Shown here: piece by piece, positions 34,553 to 43,540 of the stretch
How positions within the stretch are numbered: position 1 is the stretch's first letter
How the letters are laid out: every line of letters begins with the position of its first letter
DNA from: Pontibacter litorisediminis
GTDB lineage: Bacteria; Bacteroidota; Bacteroidia; Cytophagales; Hymenobacteraceae
Direction of reading: 5' to 3'
Assembly: GCF_029360645.1 (NCBI RefSeq)
Contig: NZ_JARDUA010000001.1
Location: 930,001-994,000 of the forward strand
DNA length: 64,000 nucleotides
Position numbers and translations under genes: made by a program
Notes under the pieces: generated by a model
Told to the model about the DNA's origin: nothing
Databases searched by the model: none
Seen by the model: the letters and a program-made list of their open reading frames with translations, nothing else

Positions 34553-35767
34553 ATGCTCATAAACGACGCACTGCATTTATCTTACTGCACCAACATTCAC
34601 CCCGGGGAAACCTGGGAAGAGGTATTCAGCAGCTTAAAGAGATACCTACCGGAACTCAAAGAGAAGCTCTCGCCTGGTAAACCATTTGGCATCGGCCTGC
34701 GCCTCTCGGATAAAGCCAGTAGAGCGTTGGCGGAAAAGGAAAGATTAACCGCTTTTCGGGAGTGGCTGGATGAACACGGCTTGTATGTGTACACCATGAA
34801 CGGCTTTCCTTACGGGGGCTTCCATAACCAGGTGGTAAAGGATGAGGTACACAAACCTGACTGGACAACCGAAGCCCGCTTGGATTATACCCTGCGCCTG
34901 GCACATATTCTGGCCACGCTATTGCCTGAAGGAGTTGAAGGGGGAATTTCCACCTCGCCCCTCTCCTACAAACCCTGGCACGAAAATAACGCGGAACAGT
35001 TAAATACCGTGTACTCCAGCGCAACAGCTAGCCTGGTAGACCTTGTAGCGCAACTGCGTCAAATAAAAGAAAGCACGGGTAAGACCATCCACATCGATAT
35101 CGAGCCGGAGCCGGACGGACTCCTTGAAAACAGCGAAGAGGTCATCCGGTATTATCAGGATTGGCTGCTTCCTAAAGGGGTGGAAAGGCTTGTGCAATGC
35201 AGCGGACTAACGGAGCAGCAGGCCAAAGAAGCTGTTCTGACGCACATACAGCTCTGCTACGATGTGTGCCACTTTGCACTTGCCTATGAAAAGCCGGAAG
35301 AAGCGTTTGCAAAGCTTACATCAGCCGGAATCAAAATAGGAAAAATACAGCTGAGCGCTGCCTTAAAAGTGAAATTGCCTGCTGATAGTGCCGGTAAGGC
35401 AGCACTGGCCGGAAAGCTTGCTCCCTTTGCAGAATCCACTTACCTGCACCAGGTGGTGGCACAGGATGCAGCAGGCAAGCTCATCCATTATCCTGACTTA
35501 CAGCTGGCCCTGGACACCATTCAGGAGACAGAAGCCCAGGAGTGGAGAACCCATTTCCATGTACCGCTCTTTACGGATGCTTATAACGGACTCCAGTCTA
35601 CACAGGACGATGTGGAGCAGGTACTGGTATACTTACAAAACAAGCACATCACAAATCACCTGGAGGTAGAGACCTATACTTGGGAAGTGCTGCCCGAAGG
35701 GTTAAAAGTTGACTTATCTCAATCCATCCAGCGCGAACTGGAATGGGTTACGAACATCATAAACTAA
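34553..35767 (+). CDS. eboE: EboE, xylose-isomerase-like TIM barrel
   Basis: This 404-aa protein has the fold of sugar isomerases: the N-terminal NIHPGETWEEVFSSLKRY strand-helix pattern, IDIEPEPDGLLENSEE with likely metal ligand Glu, CYDVCHFALAYEKPEEAF with Asp/His, and HFHVPLF near the end. It is conserved in ebo clusters, where it is called a metabolite-traffic protein. No signal peptide. Its stop is six bases from the eboF start. Confidence 0.88.
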   Translation: MLINDALHLSYCTNIHPGETWEEVFSSLKRYLPELKEKLSPGKPFGIGLRLSDKASRALAEKERLTAFREWLDEHGLYVYTMNGFPYGGFHNQVVKDEVHKPDWTTEARLDYTLRLAHILATLLPEGVEGGISTSPLSYKPWHENNAEQLNTVYSSATASLVDLVAQLRQIKESTGKTIHIDIEPEPDGLLENSEEVIRYYQDWLLPKGVERLVQCSGLTEQQAKEAVLTHIQLCYDVCHFALAYEKPEEAFAKLTSAGIKIGKIQLSAALKVKLPADSAGKAALAGKLAPFAESTYLHQVVAQDAAGKLIHYPDLQLALDTIQETEAQEWRTHFHVPLFTDAYNGLQSTQDDVEQVLVYLQNKHITNHLEVETYTWEVLPEGLKVDLSQSIQRELEWVTNIIN

Positions 35768-35773
35768 ACCAAG

Positions 35774-37201
35774 ATGCAAAAGACGGTAGTAATCAACGTA
35801 GTGGGGCTCACGCAGTCGCTAATAGGTGAGCATACTCCCTTCTTAGCGGAGTGGTCGGCAAAAACAGCGCAACAGGCACCTATACATCCTGTCTTGCCTG
35901 CCGTTACCTGCGCGGCGCAGGCAACATATTTAACGGGTAAACTGCCGGAGGAGCACGGTATTGTCGGGAATGGCTGGTACTTCCGCGAGGAGTGCGAGAT
36001 AAAGTTCTGGCGGCAGTCGAACAAACTGGTACAGGCCCAAAAAGTATGGGAAGCCGCCAAAGCGGCAGACCCTTCCTTTACGTGCGCCAACATGGGCTGG
36101 TGGTACAACATGTACTCCACCGTCGACTACTCCCTTACACCACGGCCGCAGTACCTGGCCGACGGGCGGAAGCTGCCCGACTGCTATACCCACCCGGCGA
36201 GTCTGCGCGACACCTTGCAGAAAGAGTTGGGGACCTTTCCCTTGTTCCATTACTGGGGACCTAAGACCTCTATCAAATCGAGCAAGTGGATAGCAGATGC
36301 CTCTAAAATAACCGATAACCTGTACGACCCGACGCTCACGCTCATTTACCTGCCGCACCTCGATTACAACCTGCAGCGCCTGGGCCCAAATGACCCGCGC
36401 ATTGCCACAGACCTGAAGGAAATAGACGCTGTTTGTGCCGATCTGATCAAGTTCTACGAAGCACGCAATGCGCATGTGATCGTGCTGTCGGAGTATGGGA
36501 TTTCGGAGGTGAATCAGCCCGTGCACCTGAACCGGATACTGCGGGGGCGTGGCTTGGTTGCCCTTCGGGAAGAACGGGGACTGGAGCTGTTGGATGCAGG
36601 AGCCAGCGAGGCTTTCGCCGTGGCAGACCACCAGGTAGCCCATGTTTATGTGAAAAATAAAGAGCGCATAGAGGAAGTAAAGCAGCTCCTGGCACAGGTA
36701 CCGGGGGTGGAAGAAGTATTGGCAGGCGATGAACGGGATAAGTATAGCCTGGGCCACGATCGCTGCGGCGAACTGGTGGTGGTGGCCAGCAAGCATGCCT
36801 GGTTCACCTACTACTACTGGCTCGACGACAGGAAGGCACCCGACTTTGCACGAATAGTAGATATCCACAAAAAGCCAGGCTATGACCCGGTAGAGATGTT
36901 CGCTGATCCGAAGATAAAATTCCTCTTGCCCCTGGTGGCTGGCAAGCTCATCAAGAAAAAGCTTGGCTTCAGAACCTTGATGGACATCATCCCACTGGAT
37001 GCTACGCTTGTGAAAGGCTCTCATGGGCGAGTTCCTGAGACACAAGATGAGTGGCCTGTGTTCCTCTCCAATAACAAAGATCTGTCACTCCCGTCCAGCT
37101 TACAGGCAACGGATGTATTCCAGCTCATACTTCATCACCTTGATGTGAAACGTAAGCAGGATGCGGACTCATTTCACCATGCCGGCTCGCTGGTAAACTA
37201 A
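35774..37201 (+). CDS. eboF: EboF, alkaline-phosphatase-superfamily protein
   Basis: This 475-aa protein of the nucleotide pyrophosphatase/phosphodiesterase type has PAVTCAAQATYLTG, holding the Thr that is the nucleophile in this family. Metal-site blocks are YLPHLDYNLQRLGP and KGSHGRVPE. Two expected Asp ligands are altered: the N-terminal strand reads NVVGLT where active enzymes have an Asp, and LSEYGI replaces the usual SDHG. These changes recur, to my memory, in EboF, so activity may be altered rather than lost. It has no signal peptide. Confidence 0.88.
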   Translation: MQKTVVINVVGLTQSLIGEHTPFLAEWSAKTAQQAPIHPVLPAVTCAAQATYLTGKLPEEHGIVGNGWYFREECEIKFWRQSNKLVQAQKVWEAAKAADPSFTCANMGWWYNMYSTVDYSLTPRPQYLADGRKLPDCYTHPASLRDTLQKELGTFPLFHYWGPKTSIKSSKWIADASKITDNLYDPTLTLIYLPHLDYNLQRLGPNDPRIATDLKEIDAVCADLIKFYEARNAHVIVLSEYGISEVNQPVHLNRILRGRGLVALREERGLELLDAGASEAFAVADHQVAHVYVKNKERIEEVKQLLAQVPGVEEVLAGDERDKYSLGHDRCGELVVVASKHAWFTYYYWLDDRKAPDFARIVDIHKKPGYDPVEMFADPKIKFLLPLVAGKLIKKKLGFRTLMDIIPLDATLVKGSHGRVPETQDEWPVFLSNNKDLSLPSSLQATDVFQLILHHLDVKRKQDADSFHHAGSLVN

Positions 37202-37249
37202 TTCTTCGTTATAAAATCATTCTCTCGTCCTCTCTAACAACAAAAATTT

Positions 37250-37741
37250 ATGCCTTCCACTACTTCAGCTATTCTCGCAAACCTCCGCAACCATGACTCG
37301 GAAGTTAACTGGCAAGCGCTCCTGAACGACATTATTTTATCCTTTGACTGCTCTACCGGCACGCTTCATTTTTATGATAAGGAAGCAAACCTGTTGAAGC
37401 TACAAGCGCAGCAGGGGATTCCGGCCTTCCTGCTGCCTAAGATGATGGAGATCCCTATCGGAAAAGGTATGGCAGGCATTGCCGCAGAGCGCAGGCAGCC
37501 TGTGGAGATGTGTAACCTCCAAACGGATAATTCAGGGGTGGCCCGTCCGGCGGCAAAAGAAACAAAAGTGGAGGGATCAATAGCTGTTCCCATGCTGCTG
37601 AATGGGGAGCTATACGGCGTGTTCGGTGTTGCAAAGCCAGTGCCCTACGACTTTACGCAAGACGAGCAGGATACCTTGCTGAAGATTGGAACAGAAATGA
37701 GCCTGTACCTTAGCGCAAAGTCTGCCCCGGAGCAGCGATAG
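37250..37741 (+). CDS. GAF-domain protein
   Basis: This 163-aa cytoplasmic protein consists of a single GAF domain: LNDIILSFDCSTGTLHFYD, GIPAFLLPKMMEIPIGKGMAGIAAE and the SIAVPMLLNGELYGVFGVAKP core with DFTQDEQDTLL. GAF domains bind small ligands, nucleotides or redox cofactors. There is no output domain. It lies 48 bases after eboF and 65 before the TetR gene, probably in the same transcript, so it could sense the ebo product. I know of no fixed link with ebo. Confidence 0.85.
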   Translation: MPSTTSAILANLRNHDSEVNWQALLNDIILSFDCSTGTLHFYDKEANLLKLQAQQGIPAFLLPKMMEIPIGKGMAGIAAERRQPVEMCNLQTDNSGVARPAAKETKVEGSIAVPMLLNGELYGVFGVAKPVPYDFTQDEQDTLLKIGTEMSLYLSAKSAPEQR

Positions 37742-37806
37742 GCGCCGCTAACTATATGGTGTGCATTCCGCTGCGTTTACCAGCCTTCACTTCCCCGGTC
37801 TAACTT

Positions 37807-38364
37807 ATGCCAACGCAAAAAACAGATAAAGCACAGATCTTAAGCAAGGCTTGCCAGGTTTTCCGTGAGAAGGGTTATCACGCTACCTCCATGGCTGATA
37901 TCGGGAAGGCATGCGGCCTGCTGAAGGGAAGTATATACTACTATTTCCCAAACAAGGAGGAGCTGATGAGGCAGGTTCTCATCAGTGACCACGACGCCAC
38001 GAAAACTATTGTTTGCTCTATAGCTTATGAGGAGCAGTTGCCAAGCAAAGAAAGACTCCAGAAAATTCTGTTGGCGCTGGAAAGTAGTTATTTTGATCAA
38101 CCGGGAGGGTGCCTGATGGCCAACATCGGGCTGGAGTCGGCTCAGGTGAAGCCTGAGTTTATTCAAATCATCAGACAGTTCTTTGAAGACCTGATTGCAA
38201 CATTTGCTTACCTGCTTCAGTCGCAGCATGAACAGGCAAAGGCACACATGATGGCAGAGCAGGCCGTACAGGAAATAGAAGGCGCCGTCATGCTCTCGAC
38301 CATATTTCACGATAAAAGATACTTCCTCTCTACCGCTACCAGAATACTATCCTACCTGCGCTAG
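37807..38364 (+). CDS. TetR/AcrR-family regulator
   Basis: This 185-aa regulator has an N-terminal helix-turn-helix, TSMADIGKACGLLKGSIYYYFPNKEEL, the textbook TetR motif, and a C-terminal ligand-binding helical domain with a Cys in PGGCLMANIGLESAQ. It closes the ebo-GAF-TetR unit and is a candidate ebo regulator. It is also possible that it controls only itself. Confidence 0.93.
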   Translation: MPTQKTDKAQILSKACQVFREKGYHATSMADIGKACGLLKGSIYYYFPNKEELMRQVLISDHDATKTIVCSIAYEEQLPSKERLQKILLALESSYFDQPGGCLMANIGLESAQVKPEFIQIIRQFFEDLIATFAYLLQSQHEQAKAHMMAEQAVQEIEGAVMLSTIFHDKRYFLSTATRILSYLR

Positions 38365-38426
38365 CCAAGCTGCAAGGCAACGCTCTGCCACTTCTGGCAA
38401 CACACTGGAAATAACCTCCCGGCAGC

Positions 38427-38702
38427 ATGCTCCAGCCTGACAGGATGATATTTAAGCCTGAAGATTTACCGATACTGTAGGCTGACCTCTTAGCCAACAG
38501 TATCGGTAAACCAGATAAGAATATAAAGCGGTTCGACCACATCCTCAAGCACGCCGCCCTCACGAGGGCTCTGTCCGGAGGGATTGATCAGGACCAGGCA
38601 AAACATCCGATCTGCACTTTGTTAACCTTACTGGCTACAGCAATGGAGACGGCACGGGAAATAAAGCGCACCGGTAGCCTGCAAGCTGATGCATCTCCGT
38701 GA
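38427..38702 (+). pseudogene. stop-interrupted ORF between the TetR and DPP-IV genes
   Basis: One plus-strand frame of 92 codons carries an internal TAG at 38478-38480 (codon 18). It starts MLQPDRMIFKPEDLPIL and resumes after the stop with ADLLANSIGKPDKNIKRFD. The part around KPDKNIKRFDHILKHAALTR and HPICTLLTLLATAMETA resembles the helical DUF5664 nucleotide-diphosphohydrolase pattern. No in-frame alternative start exists after the TAG, so the gene is broken or the match is chance. The TAG lies inside a hairpin. Confidence 0.4.
38465..38510. repeat. 46-base inverted repeat
   Basis: TTTACCGATACTGT (38465-38478) and ACAGTATCGGTAAA (38497-38510) are exact complements; after one mismatch GGCT/AGCC extends the stem to leave an 8-base loop. 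No T run follows on either strand. It overlaps the internal TAG of the broken ORF. Confidence 0.8.
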
Positions 38703-38725
38703 CTTGCTTACGGGAAGCGCGGCAG

Positions 38726-40930
38726 TTACCTCCCTCCCGGCGGGCAGTACTGCTTCAGGTAATTCGTAAACAAAGTCGACAGGTGTTCGTTGGTGCCCTC
38801 TCCTTCCGAAATGCTGTGCGAGCGGTTCGGGTACGGCATCACCTGGAACTGCTTGTTATACTTAATCAGCTCATTTATTAACTGCTCAGCATTGTTATAA
38901 TGGACGTTATCGTCGCCGGTGCCATGGATGTAGAGCAAATTACCCTGCAGGTTCTTGGCATGGGTGATGGGAGACCCCTGCACAAAGTCTTCGCGGTTTT
39001 CCTGCGGCAGGCCCATGTAGCGCTCCTGGTAAATGTTGTCGTAGGTGAGCTGGTTGGCTACAGCAGCTACCGAAATTCCTGTTTTATAGATGTCCGGGTG
39101 CTGAAAAAGCAGGTTGAGCGTGGCAGAACCGCCACCACTCCAGCCCCATACGGCCACCCTGGCAGTATCTACAAACGGCAGCTTGAGCAGCTCACGTGCC
39201 GCCGCTGCCTGGTCGGAGATGTTGAGCTGGCCTACCTTCCGGTAGATGCTCTTGCGCCAGTCCCTTCCTTTCGGTGCGGGCGTGCCCCGGTTATCCAACG
39301 ACACATAGATGTAGCCATCTGCCGCCATGTCGCCCTTGTACAGACCGTTTTGACCTGCCCCATACGTATCGGTCACGGTTTGGCCGGCAGGCTCGGTGTA
39401 TACATAAAACACGATCGGGTATTTCTTCTTCGGGTCAAAATCGGCAGGCTTGGCCATACAGGCATCCATCTCCACCCCATCCGCAGTTTTAACCTTGAGA
39501 AACTCCACGCCGCTGGCAGCCTTATCTGCCTTGGCCAAAGCTTGCTGTACGGCACTTTCACCGCCAATTGCCTGGTGGTTAGGCAACGTCACCCACTCGC
39601 TAACAGGTCGAGTATAGTGGTTCGAGAAGCGGTGCTGGGCATACGTGGCGTTAGGCGACAAAGTATACGTATGGGTGCCTGGCTGCGCTGCCGGGGTAAG
39701 CCGCTCGGCTTTGCCTTTGCCATTCAGGCGCGTGCGGTAAAGGTATTGCTGGGTGGCATTCTCCGGCGAGGCCAGAAAGTATACGTATCCTCCCTTTTCG
39801 TCGACACCGGCAATCTCCATCACATCATAGTTGCCTTTGGTGATCAGGTTCTCTTTTTTGCCGTCGCGGCTTACGCGGTAGAGGTGGCGCCAGCCGTCTT
39901 TCTCGCTCGCCCACAAAAACTCTTTGCCGCCACTCAACCAATCCCAGCCGCCGTAGCTATAGGAATTGTCCCAACTCGGTAGAATATCGATCCATGCCTC
40001 GTCCTGCTCTTTGTAAATCGGCTTGGCTTGGCCGTTAGCTGCATTGCACAGGTACAGTGTACTTTCGTTTTGCTTGCGGCTCAGTTGCTGTACAATCAGT
40101 TCATCACCAGAAGCGGCCCATTCCATGCGGGGCAGGTAGGTGTTGCGCGCATCACCGGGAATCTCCATCCAGCGGGTAATAGCTGAGTTGATGTCCACCA
40201 CGCCGATCTTGTAAGGCGAGGGCGCTTCCCCGGCTACCGGGTACTCTACCGGAATCACCTTGGCATAGACACCATCCAGCATGTCGAACATGATGTAGTC
40301 TTTTACCTGCGTGGCATCCAGCTGCCAGTAAGCAATTTTTTTACTGTCGGGGCTCCAACGGAAGCCGTCGCGGGCAGAGAATTCTTCTTCGTAAGCCCAG
40401 TCGAAGGTGCCGTTGATGAGCTTGCGGGTGCCGTCTTTCGTCAGCTGCTTTTGCTGCCCGCTCTGCAGGTCTTCTACAAAAATATTGTGCTCACTCACGT
40501 AGGCCACCTTGCATCCGTCCGGCGAGAATTTAGCAAACATCAGCGATGACTCTGGTCTTCCGGCACCCATCTGACGTAGCTGTTTTGCCTGTAGGTCATA
40601 CACCCAGTAATCGCCCCGGGTATCATAGCGCCATACTTTTTGGGTATTGGTATAGAGCAGCACTTTCTGTTCATCAGCAGACAAAGCAAAGCCCCGCACC
40701 TTTAAGGGTTCGGTTTTACCGGCTGGTACCAGTGCGGCTTTCTCCAGGAAAACTTGGGAAGCCCCATCCGGCAACGTATACTTGACCAGCTGCCCCTGCT
40801 CGGCCTGCAGATAGGCATTGCCGGCTTTCAACCACTGGCGGTTCTGGTTACCCTGGGCAAGGGAGGTGGTGGCAAAGATAACGAGCAGCAACAGCTGCAG
40901 TAAAAGGGTTCGGAGTTTAAAGCTGTGCAT
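38726..40930 (-). CDS. DPP-IV-type S9 family peptidase, secreted
   Basis: This 734-aa serine peptidase releases dipeptides, typically Xaa-Pro, from peptide N-termini. It has a signal peptide (MHSFKLRTLLLQLLLL..., cleavage after SLAQ), so it acts in the periplasm or outside. The N-terminal beta-propeller has GWSGGGSATL (nucleophile Ser) in the C-terminal hydrolase domain, plus HGTGDDNVHYNNAE (Asp) and RSHSISEG (His). The DWAYEEEF pair of Glu residues that anchor the substrate amino group is present. The start at 40930 removes an implausible extension. It lies beside the hydroxyproline operon on the same strand. Confidence 0.93.
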   Translation of the reverse strand: MHSFKLRTLLLQLLLLVIFATTSLAQGNQNRQWLKAGNAYLQAEQGQLVKYTLPDGASQVFLEKAALVPAGKTEPLKVRGFALSADEQKVLLYTNTQKVWRYDTRGDYWVYDLQAKQLRQMGAGRPESSLMFAKFSPDGCKVAYVSEHNIFVEDLQSGQQKQLTKDGTRKLINGTFDWAYEEEFSARDGFRWSPDSKKIAYWQLDATQVKDYIMFDMLDGVYAKVIPVEYPVAGEAPSPYKIGVVDINSAITRWMEIPGDARNTYLPRMEWAASGDELIVQQLSRKQNESTLYLCNAANGQAKPIYKEQDEAWIDILPSWDNSYSYGGWDWLSGGKEFLWASEKDGWRHLYRVSRDGKKENLITKGNYDVMEIAGVDEKGGYVYFLASPENATQQYLYRTRLNGKGKAERLTPAAQPGTHTYTLSPNATYAQHRFSNHYTRPVSEWVTLPNHQAIGGESAVQQALAKADKAASGVEFLKVKTADGVEMDACMAKPADFDPKKKYPIVFYVYTEPAGQTVTDTYGAGQNGLYKGDMAADGYIYVSLDNRGTPAPKGRDWRKSIYRKVGQLNISDQAAAARELLKLPFVDTARVAVWGWSGGGSATLNLLFQHPDIYKTGISVAAVANQLTYDNIYQERYMGLPQENREDFVQGSPITHAKNLQGNLLYIHGTGDDNVHYNNAEQLINELIKYNKQFQVMPYPNRSHSISEGEGTNEHLSTLFTNYLKQYCPPGGR

Positions 40931-41281
40931 GACGGAATGATGTGATGAATAGTAGCCCAATGCGGGGGTTATGTGCATTTAAGATCTTGCTCTTACTAAT
41001 TTAGATTACTTGTAAAGAACTCACAGCAGGAAATATACAGTTTTATTTGCAGCCGTGCATCCCGGTTTTCTGAAATGCTACCAAACCGCATTTTGTAAGC
41101 GTCCCGCTCTTCCGGACTTCTTTATCCGAAGTTACCTGCCGGGGATTTTTTAATAAGGTGTGACTGCTTATGCGGACTGAAAAGTCTGCAGCAGACTGGT
41201 TTCCGGACAAGGATGTTCGGAACAGCACTAAATGACACGGAGAGTAGCCAAAGTATAAACCGAAAATATTCCAATACAGCT
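40931..41281. other. 350-base gap between the DPP-IV and oxidase genes
   Basis: AT-rich with no supported ORF. It is expected to hold the DPP-IV promoter or the operon end. The AAGTATA motif occurs at about 41250. Confidence 0.4.
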
Positions 41282-42529
41282 TTAGCTATACCTGTCCGGC
41301 GAAAAGGCATCGGTAAGGAATTTTGCCTTTTTCTGCAGCAACTGCTCGGCCAGCACTTTGCCTGTTGCCGGTGCCAGACTCACGCCCATCATACTATGGC
41401 CGGTACCAAACAGCACGTTGCTCCAACGCTGTGTGGCGCCAATATAAGGCAGGCCATCCGGTGAACAGGGCCTCAGGCCGCTCCATACTTTCTCCTGCTC
41501 CGGAAAGGTAGGCTGGAAGGTGGCATAGTATTTCGGAATCGCCTCAAAGATGCCCCGCACCCGCTGCTGATTGACGCTGTGGTTGGTGCCCGTAATTTCC
41601 ATTGTGCCCCCAAAACGCACCTGCTCGCCAAAGGGGGTCACAGCTACCTTCTGTTCGCAAAGTATGGCAGGCAATTGCAAGGCGGGTTTATTCTGTTGCA
41701 TAAAACTGTAGCCCTTGCCCGAGAGCATGGGCAGGTAAAGGCCTAACTTGCCGGCCAATTGCCCGGACCACGCTCCGGCACACACGATCAGCTGATCACA
41801 AGTAAAGTCGCCTTGGGTGGTAACGATGGATCGTACCCTGTCGCCCTTGCTCTCAAATTTCACTACCCGCGCCTGCGCCACCAGCTTCACTCCTTTAGCC
41901 ACCAGGTAGTCCTTTAGAAAACAATGCAGTTTGGCAGGGTCCAGGTGCGCATCTCCTGTAAAATGCACCGCCCCGCGCACGTCCAGCTCAACTTTTGGTT
42001 CGAGCTGTTGCGCTTCCTCCCGCGACAGCACCTTGGCCTCGATCCCATGCTGGTTGGCCAGGTGCGCCATTTCTGTTTCTTCCCGCTCCATTTCAGGTGT
42101 TTTGTACAGCATCAGCAGGCCTTTCTCCTCTAGCCCGATCTGCGAGGTAGGGTGCTGCAACGCAAAATCCTGGTAGAGGCGCTTGCTCAGCAGGCTCAGG
42201 TTTTTCAGGTAGGGGATGCTGTGCTCCACATGCTTTTTAGTGGAGGCGCGGTAAAAGTGCAGGCACCATTGCAGCAGGCGCCTGTTCAAGCGGGGGTGGA
42301 TGTAGAAGGGGCTGGTCGCGGAGAACATCCACTTCAGTCCTTTGCTGATCATGCCCGGCGAGGCCAGCGGCACCAGGTGGCTGGGCACAATCATACCGGC
42401 GTTGCCGGTGGAGCACCCCTGCTGCATGTCTCCCTGGTCGAGCAGGGTCACGTCAAAGCCTTCTTCTGAAAGGTAGTAGGCCGTAAACAGCCCCACCACG
42501 CCCCCACCGATGATAGTTACCTTGCTCAT
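41282..42529 (-). CDS. D-hydroxyproline/D-amino-acid oxidase (DadA-like)
   Basis: This 415-aa FAD-dependent oxidoreductase of the DAO family has the FAD-binding GxGxxG motif at the very N-terminus (IIGGGVVGLFTAYYLSEEG). The C-terminal GHSMMGVSLAPATGK is typical of DadA. In hydroxyproline catabolism it converts cis-4-hydroxy-D-proline to the pyrroline carboxylate. It is one base from the epimerase gene, so translation is probably coupled. Preference for D-hydroxyproline is inferred from the operon; general D-amino acid use is the alternative. Confidence 0.88.
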   Translation of the reverse strand: MSKVTIIGGGVVGLFTAYYLSEEGFDVTLLDQGDMQQGCSTGNAGMIVPSHLVPLASPGMISKGLKWMFSATSPFYIHPRLNRRLLQWCLHFYRASTKKHVEHSIPYLKNLSLLSKRLYQDFALQHPTSQIGLEEKGLLMLYKTPEMEREETEMAHLANQHGIEAKVLSREEAQQLEPKVELDVRGAVHFTGDAHLDPAKLHCFLKDYLVAKGVKLVAQARVVKFESKGDRVRSIVTTQGDFTCDQLIVCAGAWSGQLAGKLGLYLPMLSGKGYSFMQQNKPALQLPAILCEQKVAVTPFGEQVRFGGTMEITGTNHSVNQQRVRGIFEAIPKYYATFQPTFPEQEKVWSGLRPCSPDGLPYIGATQRWSNVLFGTGHSMMGVSLAPATGKVLAEQLLQKKAKFLTDAFSPDRYS

Positions 42530-42530
42530 A

Positions 42531-43532
42531 TCAGATTACTTGGAAACCATGAACGTACGGATCTTCATCATCAAAAAAGATGGTGTTGTGCCCGGTGATG
42601 ATCGCCCATCCTTCGATGCCGGGGTAAATGGCCGGTTTGCCGGCCACCGTGGTTTCCTCCTCAATGGTGCCGGTGAATACCGAGCCGATGATGCTTTCAT
42701 GGACAAACTGCTGCCCCGGTTTCAACTTGCCTTTGGCATACCACTGTGCCATGCGTGCCGAAGTGCCGGTGCCACAAGGCGAGCGGTCGATGGCTTTGTC
42801 GCCGTAAAAAACTGCATTGCGGGCCGTGGAAGTAGCAGCTAAGGGTTCGCCGGTCCAGAGAATGTGCGAGAGGCCTTGAATAGCCGGGTTCTCGGGGTGT
42901 ACAAAAGTATACTGCTCGTTGAGGCGTTGGCGCAGCACGCGGCTCCAGGAGATGAGCTTGTCGGCTGTATAGTTTTCTATACCTTGAAAATTCTCCTGCG
43001 GGTCCACGATGGCGTAAAAATTACCGCCATAGGCCACATCCACTTTCAGCGTACCCAGTTCCGGGCACTCTACCGTCAGGTCTTCCGCATCCAGGTAAGA
43101 AGGCACGTTGGTCAGCTTTACTGATTTTACTTTGCTGCCTTCCTGGGTATACTGCACGCGTACCAGACCGGCCGGTGTTTCGAGGCGCAGCTGGCCAGGT
43201 ATTTTCGGGGTGATGAGACCTTCCTCCAGCGCAATCGTTACCGTACCAATGGTGCCGTGGCCGCACATGGGCAGGCAGCCGCTGGTCTCGATGTAGAGCA
43301 CGGCTACGTCGTTTTCGGGGTCGTGCGGCGGGTACAGGATGCTGCCCGACATCATGTCGTGGCCGCGTGGCTCAAACATCAGCCCTTTCCGGATCCAGTC
43401 GTACTCCCGGAGAAAGTGCAGGCGTTTTTCGCTCATGTTGTGGCCCTGCAGCATAGGGCCGCCGCTTGCCACCAGGCGCACCGGGTTGCCACAGGTATGA
43501 GCATCGATGCAAAAGAATGTTTTTCTGGCCAT
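42531..43532 (-). CDS. 4-hydroxyproline 2-epimerase (proline racemase family)
   Basis: This 333-aa cofactor-independent epimerase turns trans-4-hydroxy-L-proline into cis-4-hydroxy-D-proline. Both catalytic Cys residues of the racemase group are present: MCGHGTIGTVT and DRSPCGTGTSARMA. The dehydratase branch would have Thr in place of one of them. The start at 43532 (MARKTFFCIDAHTCGNP) is typical. It sits 8 bases after the semialdehyde dehydrogenase gene and 1 base before the oxidase gene. Confidence 0.92.
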   Translation of the reverse strand: MARKTFFCIDAHTCGNPVRLVASGGPMLQGHNMSEKRLHFLREYDWIRKGLMFEPRGHDMMSGSILYPPHDPENDVAVLYIETSGCLPMCGHGTIGTVTIALEEGLITPKIPGQLRLETPAGLVRVQYTQEGSKVKSVKLTNVPSYLDAEDLTVECPELGTLKVDVAYGGNFYAIVDPQENFQGIENYTADKLISWSRVLRQRLNEQYTFVHPENPAIQGLSHILWTGEPLAATSTARNAVFYGDKAIDRSPCGTGTSARMAQWYAKGKLKPGQQFVHESIIGSVFTGTIEEETTVAGKPAIYPGIEGWAIITGHNTIFFDDEDPYVHGFQVI

Positions 43533-43540
43533 TCGTCTAC

